DNA of 64,000 nucleotides, taken from positions 5,124,501-5,188,500 of the forward strand of contig NC_013037.1 of NCBI RefSeq assembly GCF_000023125.1, given 5' to 3'. Position 1 is the stretch's first letter; each line of letters starts with the position of its first letter. Origin of the DNA: Dyadobacter fermentans DSM 18053. Lineage in GTDB: Bacteria; Bacteroidota; Bacteroidia; Cytophagales; Spirosomataceae. A program made the translations under genes and the position numbers. The notes beneath the pieces are model-generated. The model worked only from the letters and a program-made list of their open reading frames with translations. It was not told the origin of the DNA and did not search any database. Shown here piece after piece: positions 45,259 through 54,194 of this stretch.

Positions 45259-48200
45259 TTAAAAAACAATGTTCAAACCGAGGTTGTAGGTGCGCGGACG
45301 CGGATATTGGAAGAACTCCATATTCGCATTCAGCTGTCCGCCGAAACCTGTGAGCGCCTCCGGATCGTAACCCGAATAGTTGTCGATCAGGAAGAAGTTC
45401 TGCGCGCTCGCATAAATGCGCAGGCGCTGGAAATTAACCTTTCCGAACTTGGTCGGCAGCGAGTAGCCGAGCACGATGTTCTGGCCGCGGATAAACGAGC
45501 CGTCTTCCACCCACCAGTCGTCCATGTGCGTATCGTAGCCGGCATTGTAATGGCGGATTTGCGCGATGTGCGTGTTCTGGTTCTCGGGCGTCCAGGCGTT
45601 GAGTACCGAGCGGGAGCTGCTGGCGATGGCCTGCCGGTCTTCCACGGAGTGCTTGGTGGCATTCACGGTGTTTACGCCCATCACAATGCGGATATCGAAC
45701 GAAAGGTCGAACTTGCCGAGCTGGAATGTGTTGGAAACGTTCAGGTTCCATTTCGGGTAGGAGCGGCCGATAATGGTTTCGTCCTTGCCGTCGATTTTGC
45801 CGTCCTTGTTGATATCCTCCCATTTCAGATCACCGGGCAGGCGGTTGTATTTCGCTGCTTCATCGGCTTCGGCGGTGCCCCATGTGCCCAGGCGGCGGTA
45901 ACCCCACAGTGTACCGATCGCGTGCCCGATGCGCAGGATGTTGGTATTGCCGAGGAAGTTAGGACCCGGGAAAATGTCGTCGCCGTTGCGGCCGAGTTTC
46001 AGTATTTTATTTTTGTTGGCAGAGAATGCGACGTTGGTGCTCCATGTGAATTTTTCGGTGGAAATGTTACGGCTGTTGACGCCGATCTCGATACCGGTGT
46101 TCTGCACCGAGCCGATGTTCTGCGTTACGGAGCCCAGGCCGGTCGACCAGGGAATGGGCGCATTCAGGAGCAGGTCTTTGGTTACTTTTTTGTAGTAATC
46201 AAAAGTCAGGTCGATGCGGTTGTTGAACAGGCCGATGTCCGCACCGATATCCAGCTGGTTGGTATATTCCCAGCGCAAATCGGGGTTACCGAACGAGCTC
46301 CGCCACACGAACGTCTGCCGCGAGCCGCCCAGGAGCACATCGCTCGTTCCGAGGAACTGCTGCGACGCATATTGCCCGATTTCCTGGTTACCGGTTTTAC
46401 CATAGCTTGCCCGGATTTTCAGGTTGGTGAGCGTGGCGTTGCTTTTCAGGAACTCTTCGTTCGTCACGTTCCACGCAATGGCCGCCGAAGGGAAAAATGC
46501 ATATTTATTGTTCACCCCAAATTTCGACGCGCCATCGTAACGGCCCGTGAAAGTAAGCAGGTAGCGGTCTTTGAAGCTGTAATTCAACCTGCCGAAGTAG
46601 GAATTCAGCGACCATTCCTGATCACTCGAATTCGGTTTCACGAGCGTGTTACCGACGTTGATATTATGCCAGCCCCAGAAATCGTCGATGAAGTTCTGCG
46701 CAGTCACGCCGAAGTTCTCCCAGGAGCGTTTTTGCCACGACAAACCGAGCAATGCGGAAATGTTGTGGTCGCCGATGGTTTTGTTGTAATTAAAATAATT
46801 CTCGAACTGCCAGTAAAACTCGTTGTTGGCCGAAATGCTCGCTGACCCCTTCTGATCTGCCGATAACGCATTCAGATCGCGGCCGGAGTAGAAATTGTTT
46901 TTATCAAACCGCAATTCATAGCTGTAATTCGTACGCAGGCTCAGGTCCGGAGTGAACTTGATATTGGAATACAAACTACCCAGGATTTCGGTGCGGGGGT
47001 TGGTTTGTGTACGTTGGTCGGCAATGCGGACGGGGTTTTCTCCGCCTTCCATGCCCGGCCAATCCTTGTTGCGTCCCCAGCTGCCATCGGGATATTTGAT
47101 AGGCAGGATAGGAACGGCCTCGAACACCATCCGCGGCACGTTCAACCCGCCCGATCCGCCGTCGACTTCCTTGATCAGCGCCTTGTTGATAAAAATGCTG
47201 CCGCCCACTTTCAGCCATTTGGTAGCATCGTTATCGAGCGTCAGCTTGGCCGAGTAACGCGTCAGATTTGAATTCCGCATCAGACCGCCCTGGTCTGTAT
47301 AGCCCACCGAAATGCTGTAAGCGCTTTTTTCACCGCCGCCGCGCACGGCCAGCTCGTGGTTTTGTGCCCAGGTAGGTTTGTAAATTTCCTTTTCCCAGTC
47401 GGTATTGTATTTCGGCTTGCCGTTGGCGTCGAACAGGTTAGGAAAATTGGCGGGCAGGTTGCGCACATATTTGCCGTCTTTGAAGCCCTGCTCATCGAAC
47501 TTCGCCGCATTGTCGTAAGCCGTGTTGTATACCTGCATAAACTCGTCGGCGGAGAGTGTTCCCAGGCGGCTGGCCGGCGTAATGTAGGAGCCCCACACGT
47601 CGTAGGAAATCTGGGTGGTGCCCGATTTGCCGCGTTTGGTGGTAATGATAATCACCCCGTTGGCGCCGCGTGCGCCGTAAATGGCCGTTGCCGATGCGTC
47701 TTTCAGTACTTCCAGTGACTCTATATCGTTGGGATTGAGTAGGTTGGGGTTACTCACGCCCACAATACCGTCGATCACATACAACGGTTCAAGGCTCGAA
47801 TTGATGGAGCCTACCCCACGTATGCGCACCCGCGGCTGGTACCCCGGAGCGGAGGAGTTGACCGCCACGTCCACACCGGGAATACGTCCCTGCAACGATT
47901 GCGCTACGTTGGTCGCCTGCCTGTCGAGCAGCTTTTCGCCTTTAATGGCACCCACCGAGCCGGTAAGATCGCTTTTACGGACGGTTCCGTAACCGATCAC
48001 CACCACTTCATCCATGCTTTTGCTGTCCACTTTCAGGGTCACGTCCACGGTGGTGCGGTCACCCACGGGCACCTCCACTTTTTCGTAGCCAACGAAGCTG
48101 AAAACCAGAACTGCGCTATTGTCATTCACATTAATTTCATAATTCCCGTCCGAATTGGAGGAGGTACCCTGGCTGGTGCCTTTCACGATGACGTTCACAC

Positions 48201-48375
48201 CGGGTAGTGCCGAGCCGTTTTCGGAATCGGTGATCTTGCCCTTGATGGTTTTATCCTTGGGGCCGGCCGCCAGCGTGGCGACCGAAAAGAGCAGGAAAAT
48301 GATGAGCTGAGGCAAAAAAGAATGGGGTATAACGCCGGACGGCGCTACACGCAAAGGAGTAGTTTTCTTTTTCAT
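45259..48375 (-). CDS. SusC/RagA family TonB-linked outer-membrane transporter (pair 2)
   Basis: 1038 residues: signal peptide (LIIFLLFSVATLA), carboxypeptidase-regulatory-like domain (IKGKITDSENGSALPGVNV to FSFVGYEK), plug (EVVVIGYGTVRKSDLTGS, RVRIRGVGSIN, PLYVIDGIV) and barrel to the C-terminal Phe. As in pair 1 the STN domain is absent. The two SusC proteins share an architecture and are presumably an old duplication or two members of one large paralogous family. Confidence 0.95.
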   Translation of the reverse strand: MKKKTTPLRVAPSGVIPHSFLPQLIIFLLFSVATLAAGPKDKTIKGKITDSENGSALPGVNVIVKGTSQGTSSNSDGNYEINVNDNSAVLVFSFVGYEKVEVPVGDRTTVDVTLKVDSKSMDEVVVIGYGTVRKSDLTGSVGAIKGEKLLDRQATNVAQSLQGRIPGVDVAVNSSAPGYQPRVRIRGVGSINSSLEPLYVIDGIVGVSNPNLLNPNDIESLEVLKDASATAIYGARGANGVIIITTKRGKSGTTQISYDVWGSYITPASRLGTLSADEFMQVYNTAYDNAAKFDEQGFKDGKYVRNLPANFPNLFDANGKPKYNTDWEKEIYKPTWAQNHELAVRGGGEKSAYSISVGYTDQGGLMRNSNLTRYSAKLTLDNDATKWLKVGGSIFINKALIKEVDGGSGGLNVPRMVFEAVPILPIKYPDGSWGRNKDWPGMEGGENPVRIADQRTQTNPRTEILGSLYSNIKFTPDLSLRTNYSYELRFDKNNFYSGRDLNALSADQKGSASISANNEFYWQFENYFNYNKTIGDHNISALLGLSWQKRSWENFGVTAQNFIDDFWGWHNINVGNTLVKPNSSDQEWSLNSYFGRLNYSFKDRYLLTFTGRYDGASKFGVNNKYAFFPSAAIAWNVTNEEFLKSNATLTNLKIRASYGKTGNQEIGQYASQQFLGTSDVLLGGSRQTFVWRSSFGNPDLRWEYTNQLDIGADIGLFNNRIDLTFDYYKKVTKDLLLNAPIPWSTGLGSVTQNIGSVQNTGIEIGVNSRNISTEKFTWSTNVAFSANKNKILKLGRNGDDIFPGPNFLGNTNILRIGHAIGTLWGYRRLGTWGTAEADEAAKYNRLPGDLKWEDINKDGKIDGKDETIIGRSYPKWNLNVSNTFQLGKFDLSFDIRIVMGVNTVNATKHSVEDRQAIASSSRSVLNAWTPENQNTHIAQIRHYNAGYDTHMDDWWVEDGSFIRGQNIVLGYSLPTKFGKVNFQRLRIYASAQNFFLIDNYSGYDPEALTGFGGQLNANMEFFQYPRPRTYNLGLNIVF

Positions 48376-48566
48376 TGGTTAGGTTTTTGGAGTAGTAATG
48401 AAAATAAGAAGTACTGGCTGGCGCGGCTGCGCGAATCACGCGTAGGGATGTTGCATAGGCAGGAATACGGGTTAGGTTTGTTTGAAATGCAAAAAATCTT
48501 CTCAATATAATGCAAGAAGATGGGCGCCCTGCATTTTTACCTGCGCTTGTAGAAGTATCCCGAAAC

Positions 48567-48606
48567 AAAAAGCCCTGCCTGCGGCTGATCCGCAAACAGG
48601 GCTTCG
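48567..48606 (-). terminator. Terminator after the Gfo/Idh/MocA gene
   Basis: AAGCCCTG and CAGGGCTT form an 8-bp stem, with an inner TGCGG/CCGCA stem. A T-run follows on the minus strand, 20 bases past the stop at 48626. Confidence 0.85.
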
Positions 48607-48625
48607 GTAAAAGAATGTAATATAG

Positions 48626-49717
48626 TTAGGCGAGATCCACCGTGCGGCCGGTTTTTACCGACTCGTCGCAGGCGAAAGCGATCTGCAAGCTCGTTACTGC
48701 ATCCGACAGGTGGTCGGTCAGGTCGAGGTCCTCGGTGATCGCGCGCAGGAAGTAGCGCTGTTCGCGGTTGCAAAGTTCCTGGTGATCGGGCTCGTCTTCG
48801 AGGTTGATCCACGTATCTTCTTTCACAAACTCATCCGATTCGTTCAGATCGGCGTGGTGCACGCGGATGGATTCGGTTTTCGTGTGCGCTTCCACGGACG
48901 ACGATTTTCCGGTGCCGCCCGCATCTTTGGCCACGATCGACGCCGAGCCTTTCGGCCCGATCACGTCCTTCACAAAGAATGCCGTTTCGCTGATCATCGG
49001 TCCCCAGCCGGCTTCATACCAGCCTACGGAGCCGTCTTCAAACCAGATTTGGAGCTGGCCGTAGTTATAATTTCCGGCTGGAATATCGTCCGTCAGCCGT
49101 GCACCGATCGCATTCACGCGGAGCGGCTTCGAGCGGGTCATCTGGCACATTACATCAATATAATGCACGCCGCAATCCACGATCGGGCTGAGGCTCTTCA
49201 TGAGGTTGCGGTGCACGCCCCACATGTAGCCGTGGCTCTGCTGGTTGAGGTTCATACGCATCACCAGCGGCTTACCCAGGCCCTGCGCTTCTTTCACGAA
49301 ACGCTCCCACGAAGGGTGCACGCGGAGGATATAACCAACCACCACTTTTTTATTGGCTTTTTTGGCAGCTTCTACTACGCGTTGAGCGCCTGCTACGGTA
49401 TCTGCAAGCGGTTTTTCGATGAACACGTGCGCACCGGCTTCCAGCGCCTTGATCGCGAAATCCTCGTGTGTATCGGGATAGGTGGAAATACAAACCGCGT
49501 CGGGTTTGGTCTCTTTCAATGCAGTTTCATAGTCATTGAAGAGCGCGTAACCGCCGCCAAGTTTTTCATTGAGCACTTCCTTGCTTTTTCCGGTGGAAAC
49601 AATTCCGCAGATCTCGAAACCATCCAGCAGCTGATAGGCAAAGGCATGGGATGCACCCATATTCCCGCAACCGACTACCAGTACGCGGATGGGGCTTTCG
49701 TTTTCAAAAGATGACAT
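48626..49717 (-). CDS. Gfo/Idh/MocA family oxidoreductase
   Basis: 363 residues. An N-terminal Rossmann domain has VLVVGCGNMGASHAFAY. The conserved EKP motif is in HVFIEKPLADTV, and the catalytic-type His is in DCGVHYIDVM. The family oxidises or reduces sugars and cyclitols with NAD(P). It stands upstream of the SusCD pair 2 on the same strand, 250 bases away with its own terminator, so a role in sugar catabolism is plausible but not shown. Confidence 0.9.
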   Translation of the reverse strand: MSSFENESPIRVLVVGCGNMGASHAFAYQLLDGFEICGIVSTGKSKEVLNEKLGGGYALFNDYETALKETKPDAVCISTYPDTHEDFAIKALEAGAHVFIEKPLADTVAGAQRVVEAAKKANKKVVVGYILRVHPSWERFVKEAQGLGKPLVMRMNLNQQSHGYMWGVHRNLMKSLSPIVDCGVHYIDVMCQMTRSKPLRVNAIGARLTDDIPAGNYNYGQLQIWFEDGSVGWYEAGWGPMISETAFFVKDVIGPKGSASIVAKDAGGTGKSSSVEAHTKTESIRVHHADLNESDEFVKEDTWINLEDEPDHQELCNREQRYFLRAITEDLDLTDHLSDAVTSLQIAFACDESVKTGRTVDLA

Positions 49718-49943
49718 AGATGAATGATAAATGTTAAGATTATGGGTTTGCAGGAACGGGCGGCAATGCGATGGTACCGCCCTGTTTGAATGTCAAAATT
49801 AGGCATTAAAATCCGTTTTCACCGACAGATTTTCCCGCCTGCCCGCGAATTGCCCAGGCAAGCCGAAAAGCAAAGCAAAAACCGATTTCAAAAAGAACTT
49901 TACCAATTTTGATGCACCGCATTCTGCGCCTGCTGCCTCATAT

Positions 49944-50072
49944 ATGGATGAAACACTATTGGCACAAGTAGCGTTCGTCGAAAACACGCTTCGGGCGCAT
50001 TTTCGGGAGTATGTTAAAATATGTAAGGAATTGATTAAAACATGTGAATATCCGCATGCAAGCATGGATTAA
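49944..50072 (+). CDS. Possible 42-residue peptide upstream of the deaminase
   Basis: ATG 49944 to TAA 50070-50072. The peptide starts MDETLLAQVAFVENTLRAHF and continues as an amphipathic, charged helix-like stretch with two Cys. The stop codon overlaps the -7 box of the next gene. The frame stays open upstream to about 49800 without another ATG, so it could also be the tail of a decayed gene or chance. Confidence 0.22.
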   Translation: MDETLLAQVAFVENTLRAHFREYVKICKELIKTCEYPHASMD

Positions 50073-50077
50073 TTTTG
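50070..50077 (+). promoter_or_regulatory. Candidate -7 promoter box of the hydroxyproline cluster
   Basis: TAATTTTG matches TAnnTTTG and lies 26 bases before the ATG at 50104. A -33 TTG at the normal distance is not found, which is common for regulated promoters. Confidence 0.5.
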
Positions 50078-50103
50078 GACTAAAATTTTAACATAAGCAG
50101 GAT

Positions 50104-51036
50104 ATGAACAAAGAAGCATGGTCTGGCATTTTCCCAGCGTTGGTGACGCCATTCAAATCAGATGATACAATTGATTTTGAACTGTTCGGCAAGAACCTCG
50201 ACGCGCAGGTTGAGGCAGGTATTACCGGGGTAATCGTAGGCGGTTCGCTCGGGGAAGCCAGCACGCTCACCCGCGCCGAGAAAATGGAGCTGGTGAAATA
50301 TGCGAAACAGGCACTTCCTGCTGGTTTGCCGGTAGTATTAGGCATCGCCGAGCAATCGACCGCCGAAGCGGTGAGCATTGCGAAAGAAGCGGAAAGCGCA
50401 GGCGCGGACGGTCTGATGATCCTCCCTCCGATGCGTTACAAAGCCGATGATGCCGAAACCGTACATTGGTTCAAAACGATCGCGCAGAGCGTTTCGCTGT
50501 CGATCATGATTTATAACAACCCTTACGATTACAAAATCGAGGTGACGCTGCCCATGTTTGAGGAACTTGCCAAGATCCCGAACATCCACGCCATCAAGGA
50601 ATCCACGCGCGACGTGAGCAACGTTACGCGCCTGTTCAACCGCTTCGGTGACCGTTTCCGGGTGTTCTGCGGTGTGGATACATTGATTATGGAAGAGGTA
50701 ATGCTCGGCGCCGACGGCGTGATCGGCGGCCTCGTGGATGCATTCCCGAAAGAAACGGTAGCGATCTTCAACCTCGTGAAGGCGGGCCAATACAAGGAAG
50801 CGCTGGCGATTTACCGCTGGTACCTGCCATTGCTCGAACTGGACATTCATCCTAAATTGGTTCAAAATATCAAACTCGCCGCTGCCAAAATGGGCATTGG
50901 TTCGGAATACGTGCGCGAGCCGCGCCTGCCGCTGCAAGGCGCAGAACGCGAGCGCGTGATCGCGATCATCGACCAGGCCATCGCTACGCAGCCTGAATTG
51001 CCGGATTATCTGAATCTGGCGGTTGACGTGGCGTAA
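50104..51036 (+). CDS. DapA-family lyase/deaminase, probably 1-pyrroline-4-hydroxy-2-carboxylate deaminase
   Basis: 310 residues of a DHDPS-type barrel. The Schiff-base Lys165 is in HAIKEST, the catalytic Tyr137 in MIYNNP, and the GGSLGEASTLT loop replaces the GTTGE of true DapA. Other family members are dihydrodipicolinate synthase and 2-keto-3-deoxy-sugar enzymes. The neighbours (semialdehyde dehydrogenase, hydroxyproline epimerase, FAD D-amino acid dehydrogenase, permease) point to the deaminase step of hydroxyproline degradation, giving alpha-ketoglutarate semialdehyde. The assignment within the family is by context. Confidence 0.82.
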   Translation: MNKEAWSGIFPALVTPFKSDDTIDFELFGKNLDAQVEAGITGVIVGGSLGEASTLTRAEKMELVKYAKQALPAGLPVVLGIAEQSTAEAVSIAKEAESAGADGLMILPPMRYKADDAETVHWFKTIAQSVSLSIMIYNNPYDYKIEVTLPMFEELAKIPNIHAIKESTRDVSNVTRLFNRFGDRFRVFCGVDTLIMEEVMLGADGVIGGLVDAFPKETVAIFNLVKAGQYKEALAIYRWYLPLLELDIHPKLVQNIKLAAAKMGIGSEYVREPRLPLQGAERERVIAIIDQAIATQPELPDYLNLAVDVA

Positions 51037-51057
51037 GAGGCGGTAATGCGTGGAAGG

Positions 51058-51072
51058 AGGCTCCTCGGGAGC
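51058..51072. repeat. Small perfect hairpin at the start of the dyad element
   Basis: GGCTCC-TCG-GGAGCC. A related sequence (GGCTCCTCCGAAGC) recurs at 51111-51125 inside the larger dyad, so the two belong to one repeat element. Confidence 0.5.
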
Positions 51073-51084
51073 CGAAGCCCGGTA

Positions 51085-51183
51085 ACGATCATGGGTTGCT
51101 ATAAACAGGTGGCTCCTCCGAAGCTCTGACTCGAATCGATGAACAATTGCAGCGCAATCTCCTGTTTATAGCAACCCGATCGT
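51085..51183. repeat. Long dyad element (about 23-bp arms) between deaminase and dehydrogenase genes
   Basis: GGGTTGCTATAAACAGG (51093-51109) and its exact complement (51161-51177) are 51 bases apart. The arms extend outward through ACGATC/GATCGT with a two-base bulge. The loop contains a second small hairpin (ATTGC-AGC-GCAAT, 51146-51158). As RNA it would fold into a very stable stem. Its form suggests a non-coding interspersed repeat or MITE-like element; copy number in the genome cannot be seen from here. Confidence 0.7.
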
Positions 51184-51327
51184 ACAAATATCCCGAACCC
51201 CAGCCGGGTTTCCTGTCATCGCAATGGCCGTAACCCGACCGGTAACCGTAATATTGACAAAAAAAGCACCGTATAGTCGTTAGATTTCCGGTGCGGGATT
51301 GTTACCATTTTGTCAAAACATCAAATT

Positions 51328-52797
51328 ATGAATTCATCCGATTTAGACCTTATTCTTGAAAAAGCCCAGGCGGCATTCGTGGCGATGAACGCCTATGCAT
51401 TGCGCCGCCGGGTCGCATTGATGAACGCCATTGCCGACGAGATCGAAGCGCTTGGTCCGGAACTGGTGCAAACCGCCATGGCCGAATCCAACCTGCCCGA
51501 AGCACGCCTGAACGGCGAAAAAGCGCGGACGGTGTTCCAGTGGAGAAGCTATGCCGATGCGGTGGAAAAGGGCTATTCGCTCGATGCGAGCATTGATACG
51601 GCCAACCCGCAGCGCGCGGTGCCCAAGCCCGATATCCGCAAAACGAATGTAGGATTAGGTCCTGTGGCGGTATTCGGTGCGAGCAACTTCCCGTTTGCAT
51701 TCTCGACGGCGGGAGGCGATACGGCCAGCGCCATTGCGGCGGGATGTCCGGTAGTTGTGAAAGCGCATCCGGGCCACCCGAAAACGTCGCAGATCATGGC
51801 CGACGCCATTAGCCGCGGGGTAGCCAAAGCGGGTTTTCCCGAAGGCACATTTGCACACATTTTTACAGAAACCAATGAGGAATCCCAGGCGCTCGTAAGC
51901 CATCCGGTGATTAAGGCGGTGGGTTTTACCGGTTCCAACCGCGGCGGTTTGGCTTTGGTTGAGATCGCCAACAAGCGGAAGGAGCCGATCCCGGTATTTG
52001 CCGAAATGGGCAGCATTAACCCTGTGTTCCTGCTGCCGGGCAAGCTGGCAACTGCCGGCGCCGATCTGGCCAAACAATATGCCGGTTCGCTGACATTAGG
52101 CGTGGGGCAATTTTGTACCAACCCCGGCTTGCTGATCACGGAGCAAAATCCCGCATTGGACAGTTTTATCGAAGCATTGAACCAGGAAATCGTAAACATT
52201 CTTCCGGCGCCGATGCTGAATGCAGGCATTGCTGTTGCTTATCGCGGAAATCGCGAGAAAGTGATCGGCCAAAGCGGCGTGGAACTGGTAGCGGTAGCGG
52301 CGAGCGAAGCAGCCGACGGTCATGGTGCTGCTACGGTGGCGACGGTTTCAGGTGTTGATTTTTTGATTAATGATGAACTGCAAACCGAAGTTTTCGGGCC
52401 ATTCGCATTGATCGTAAAATGCCGGAATGCGGAGGAAGTGCTGGCGGTTACCGAAAAGCTGCACGGCCAGCTCACGGCCACTTTGCTGGCCACGAGCGAA
52501 GACCTCGCCTCGCACCGCGAACTGGTGGCGGCGATTCAGAACAAATGCGGCCGCATTATCTTCAACAACTTCCCGACGGGCGTTGAAGTCTGCAAATCCA
52601 TGCACCACGGCGGCCCATTTCCGTCGTCGAGCAACAGCCAGTTTACGTCCGTCGGTCCGGACGCGATCAAGCGGTTTACCCGCCCATTGAGCTTCCAAAA
52701 CTGGCCCGACGAATTTTTACCCGATGAATTGAAAAACGCCAACCCGCTGGGGATTTGGCGGACGGTGGATGGGGAGGTGACGAAGCGGGAAGTTTGA
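51328..52797 (+). CDS. Aldehyde dehydrogenase, probably alpha-ketoglutarate semialdehyde dehydrogenase
   Basis: 489 residues from the ATG at 51328; a TTG at 51310 is the alternative. Catalytic Cys263 is in GVGQFCTNPG, the general base Glu226 in VFAEMGS, and Asn120 in FGASNFPFAFS. The chain resembles the KGSADH/2,5-dioxovalerate dehydrogenase branch (the AFSTAGGDTASAIAAGCPVVVKAHPGHP stretch, seen here in parts). It would oxidise 2,5-dioxopentanoate to 2-oxoglutarate, the last step of hydroxyproline breakdown, before the TCA cycle. It lies in a plus-strand series with the deaminase and the epimerase. Confidence 0.88.
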   Translation: MNSSDLDLILEKAQAAFVAMNAYALRRRVALMNAIADEIEALGPELVQTAMAESNLPEARLNGEKARTVFQWRSYADAVEKGYSLDASIDTANPQRAVPKPDIRKTNVGLGPVAVFGASNFPFAFSTAGGDTASAIAAGCPVVVKAHPGHPKTSQIMADAISRGVAKAGFPEGTFAHIFTETNEESQALVSHPVIKAVGFTGSNRGGLALVEIANKRKEPIPVFAEMGSINPVFLLPGKLATAGADLAKQYAGSLTLGVGQFCTNPGLLITEQNPALDSFIEALNQEIVNILPAPMLNAGIAVAYRGNREKVIGQSGVELVAVAASEAADGHGAATVATVSGVDFLINDELQTEVFGPFALIVKCRNAEEVLAVTEKLHGQLTATLLATSEDLASHRELVAAIQNKCGRIIFNNFPTGVEVCKSMHHGGPFPSSSNSQFTSVGPDAIKRFTRPLSFQNWPDEFLPDELKNANPLGIWRTVDGEVTKREV

Positions 52798-52798
52798 G

Positions 52799-52960
52799 GT
52801 TACTTCGGCTGTCGGCTGTCAGCCGTCGGCTTTTCCGTCTGATTTGTTCGTCACCGCTTTTATTATAAAAATTACTGTAACAAAAAAGCCGACAGCCGAC
52901 TGCCGAAGGCCGAAGTATATAAAAAGGCCGAAAGTCGATGGCCGACTGCCGAAGTCAATA
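52799..52960. repeat. Heptamer repeat arrays (GCCGAnn) between dehydrogenase and epimerase genes
   Basis: Units of about seven bases, consensus GCCGAnn (for example GCCGACA, GCCGACT, GCCGAAG), occur in minus orientation at 52801-52834 and in plus orientation at 52888-52916 and 52926-52955. The opposed arrays can pair into a long hairpin. They are typically bounded by A- and T-runs. The last unit stops nine bases before the epimerase ATG. Confidence 0.75.
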
Positions 52961-52964
52961 AACT

Positions 52965-53966
52965 ATGCGCAAAACTTTTTTCTGTATCGACGCCCACACC
53001 TGCGGTAATCCTGTCCGGGTAGTTGCAGGTGGCGGGCCGCTCCTTGAGGGCAACAGCATGATGGAGCGCAGGCTCCATTTTTTGAGGGAATTCGACTGGA
53101 TTCGCAAGGGCCTCATGTTCGAGCCCCGCGGGCACGATATGATGAGTGGCAGCATTCTCTACCCGCCCATTGATCCCGCCAACGACATTGGCGTACTCTA
53201 CATTGAAACCAGCGGCTGCCTGCCGATGTGCGGCCATGGGACGATCGGGACAGTTACCATTGCCATTGAAGAAGGCCTCGTAACCCCGAAAGTACCGGGC
53301 AAGCTGCGCCTCGAAACGCCTGCCGGGTTGGTGTTAGTGGAATATGTGCAGGAGGGAAGAAAAGTGAAATCAGTGAAATTGATCAACATTAAATCCTTCC
53401 TCGCAGCCGAAAAACTGACCGTCGAATGCCCCGACCTGGGCACATTGACGGTGGACGTTTCCTACGGCGGCAATTTCTACGCGATCGTCGATCCGCAGGA
53501 AAATTTCAAAGGCATCGAAAACCACACCGCCGACCAGCTCATCAGTTGGAGCCGCGTGTGCCGCCAGCGGATGAACGAGCAATACACGTTCGTTCACCCC
53601 GAAAACGAGCATATCAAAGGCCTCAGCCATTTTCTCTGGACCGGCGCGCCGATTGATCCTACGTCCACAGCCCGCAATGCAGTTTTCTACGGCGATAAGG
53701 CCATCGACCGCTCGCCATGCGGCACGGGCACGTCCGCACGTATGGCGCAATGGCACGCGAAGGGCAAGCTCAAAAAAGGCGACCGTTTTGTACACGAAAG
53801 CATTATCGGTTCCAAATTCATCGGCACCGTGGAAGAAGAAACGACCATCGGCGACAAACCCGCCATGATCCCCGGCATCGAAGGCTGGGCAGTAATCACG
53901 GGCCACAATACCATCTTCATCGACGACGAAGAAGACCCTTATGCGTTTGGTTTTCAGGTTATTTGA
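52965..53966 (+). CDS. Proline racemase family 4-hydroxyproline 2-epimerase
   Basis: 333 residues. Both catalytic cysteines are present: Cys89 in PMCGHGTIG and Cys252 in SPCGTGTSARMA, so it is an epimerase/racemase and not a trans-3-hydroxyproline dehydratase, which has Thr at the first site. The protein begins RKTFFCIDAHTCGNPVRVV. By context it converts trans-4-hydroxy-L-proline into cis-4-hydroxy-D-proline. It is flanked on both sides by inverted heptamer repeats. Confidence 0.9.
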   Translation: MRKTFFCIDAHTCGNPVRVVAGGGPLLEGNSMMERRLHFLREFDWIRKGLMFEPRGHDMMSGSILYPPIDPANDIGVLYIETSGCLPMCGHGTIGTVTIAIEEGLVTPKVPGKLRLETPAGLVLVEYVQEGRKVKSVKLINIKSFLAAEKLTVECPDLGTLTVDVSYGGNFYAIVDPQENFKGIENHTADQLISWSRVCRQRMNEQYTFVHPENEHIKGLSHFLWTGAPIDPTSTARNAVFYGDKAIDRSPCGTGTSARMAQWHAKGKLKKGDRFVHESIIGSKFIGTVEEETTIGDKPAMIPGIEGWAVITGHNTIFIDDEEDPYAFGFQVI

Positions 53967-54168
53967 GGCTGTCGGCAGTCGGCTATCGGCTATCGGCTGT
54001 CAGACTTTTTTAAATTGATTTAAAAGCGCATAAAAGCCGACTGCCGACAGCCGAAGTATTTTTTCACTCATTAGCATAAAAGCCGACTGCCGATAGCCGA
54101 CAGCCGAAGTATTTTTGCATTCATTAACCTAAAAGCCGATAGCCGACAGCCGAAGGCCGAAGTACTTT
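53967..54168. repeat. Heptamer repeat arrays (GCCGAnn) between epimerase and dehydrogenase genes
   Basis: One minus-oriented array (53967-54003) directly follows the epimerase stop codon, and three plus-oriented arrays follow at 54035-54056, 54081-54110 and 54134-54164. GGCTGTCGGCAGTCGGCT (53967-53984) is the exact complement of 54035-54052, an 18-bp stem. Each plus array is framed by AAAA on the left and, usually, TATTTT on the right. They might serve as terminators or mRNA-stabilising ends, or be recent simple-repeat expansions. Confidence 0.8.
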
Positions 54169-54194
54169 CCCCTGTCGTCATCGAACACAACCAA

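Larger units (their letters stand above)
49718..50103. other. Intergenic region between the oxidoreductase and the hydroxyproline cluster
   Basis: 386 bases. It holds a possible 42-codon plus-strand frame (49944-50072) and an exact -7 box TAATTTTG (50070-50077). No terminator or clear dyad is seen. Both strands happen to be open between about 49800 and 50070, so the small frame may be chance. Confidence 0.4.

Noticed and set aside
39873..48375. The two SusC/SusD pairs as a recent tandem duplication
   Set aside because: The SusC and SusD proteins of the two pairs differ throughout, and their control regions are unrelated, so a recent duplication is unlikely.
49799..50065. Minus-strand 88-codon frame upstream of the Gfo/Idh gene
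   Set aside because: Cys- and Ser-rich without any familiar pattern; it runs opposite to the cluster promoter and looks like a chance frame.
52799..54168. Repeat arrays as a CRISPR
   Set aside because: The units are about 7 bp, degenerate and without unique spacers, and no cas gene is present.
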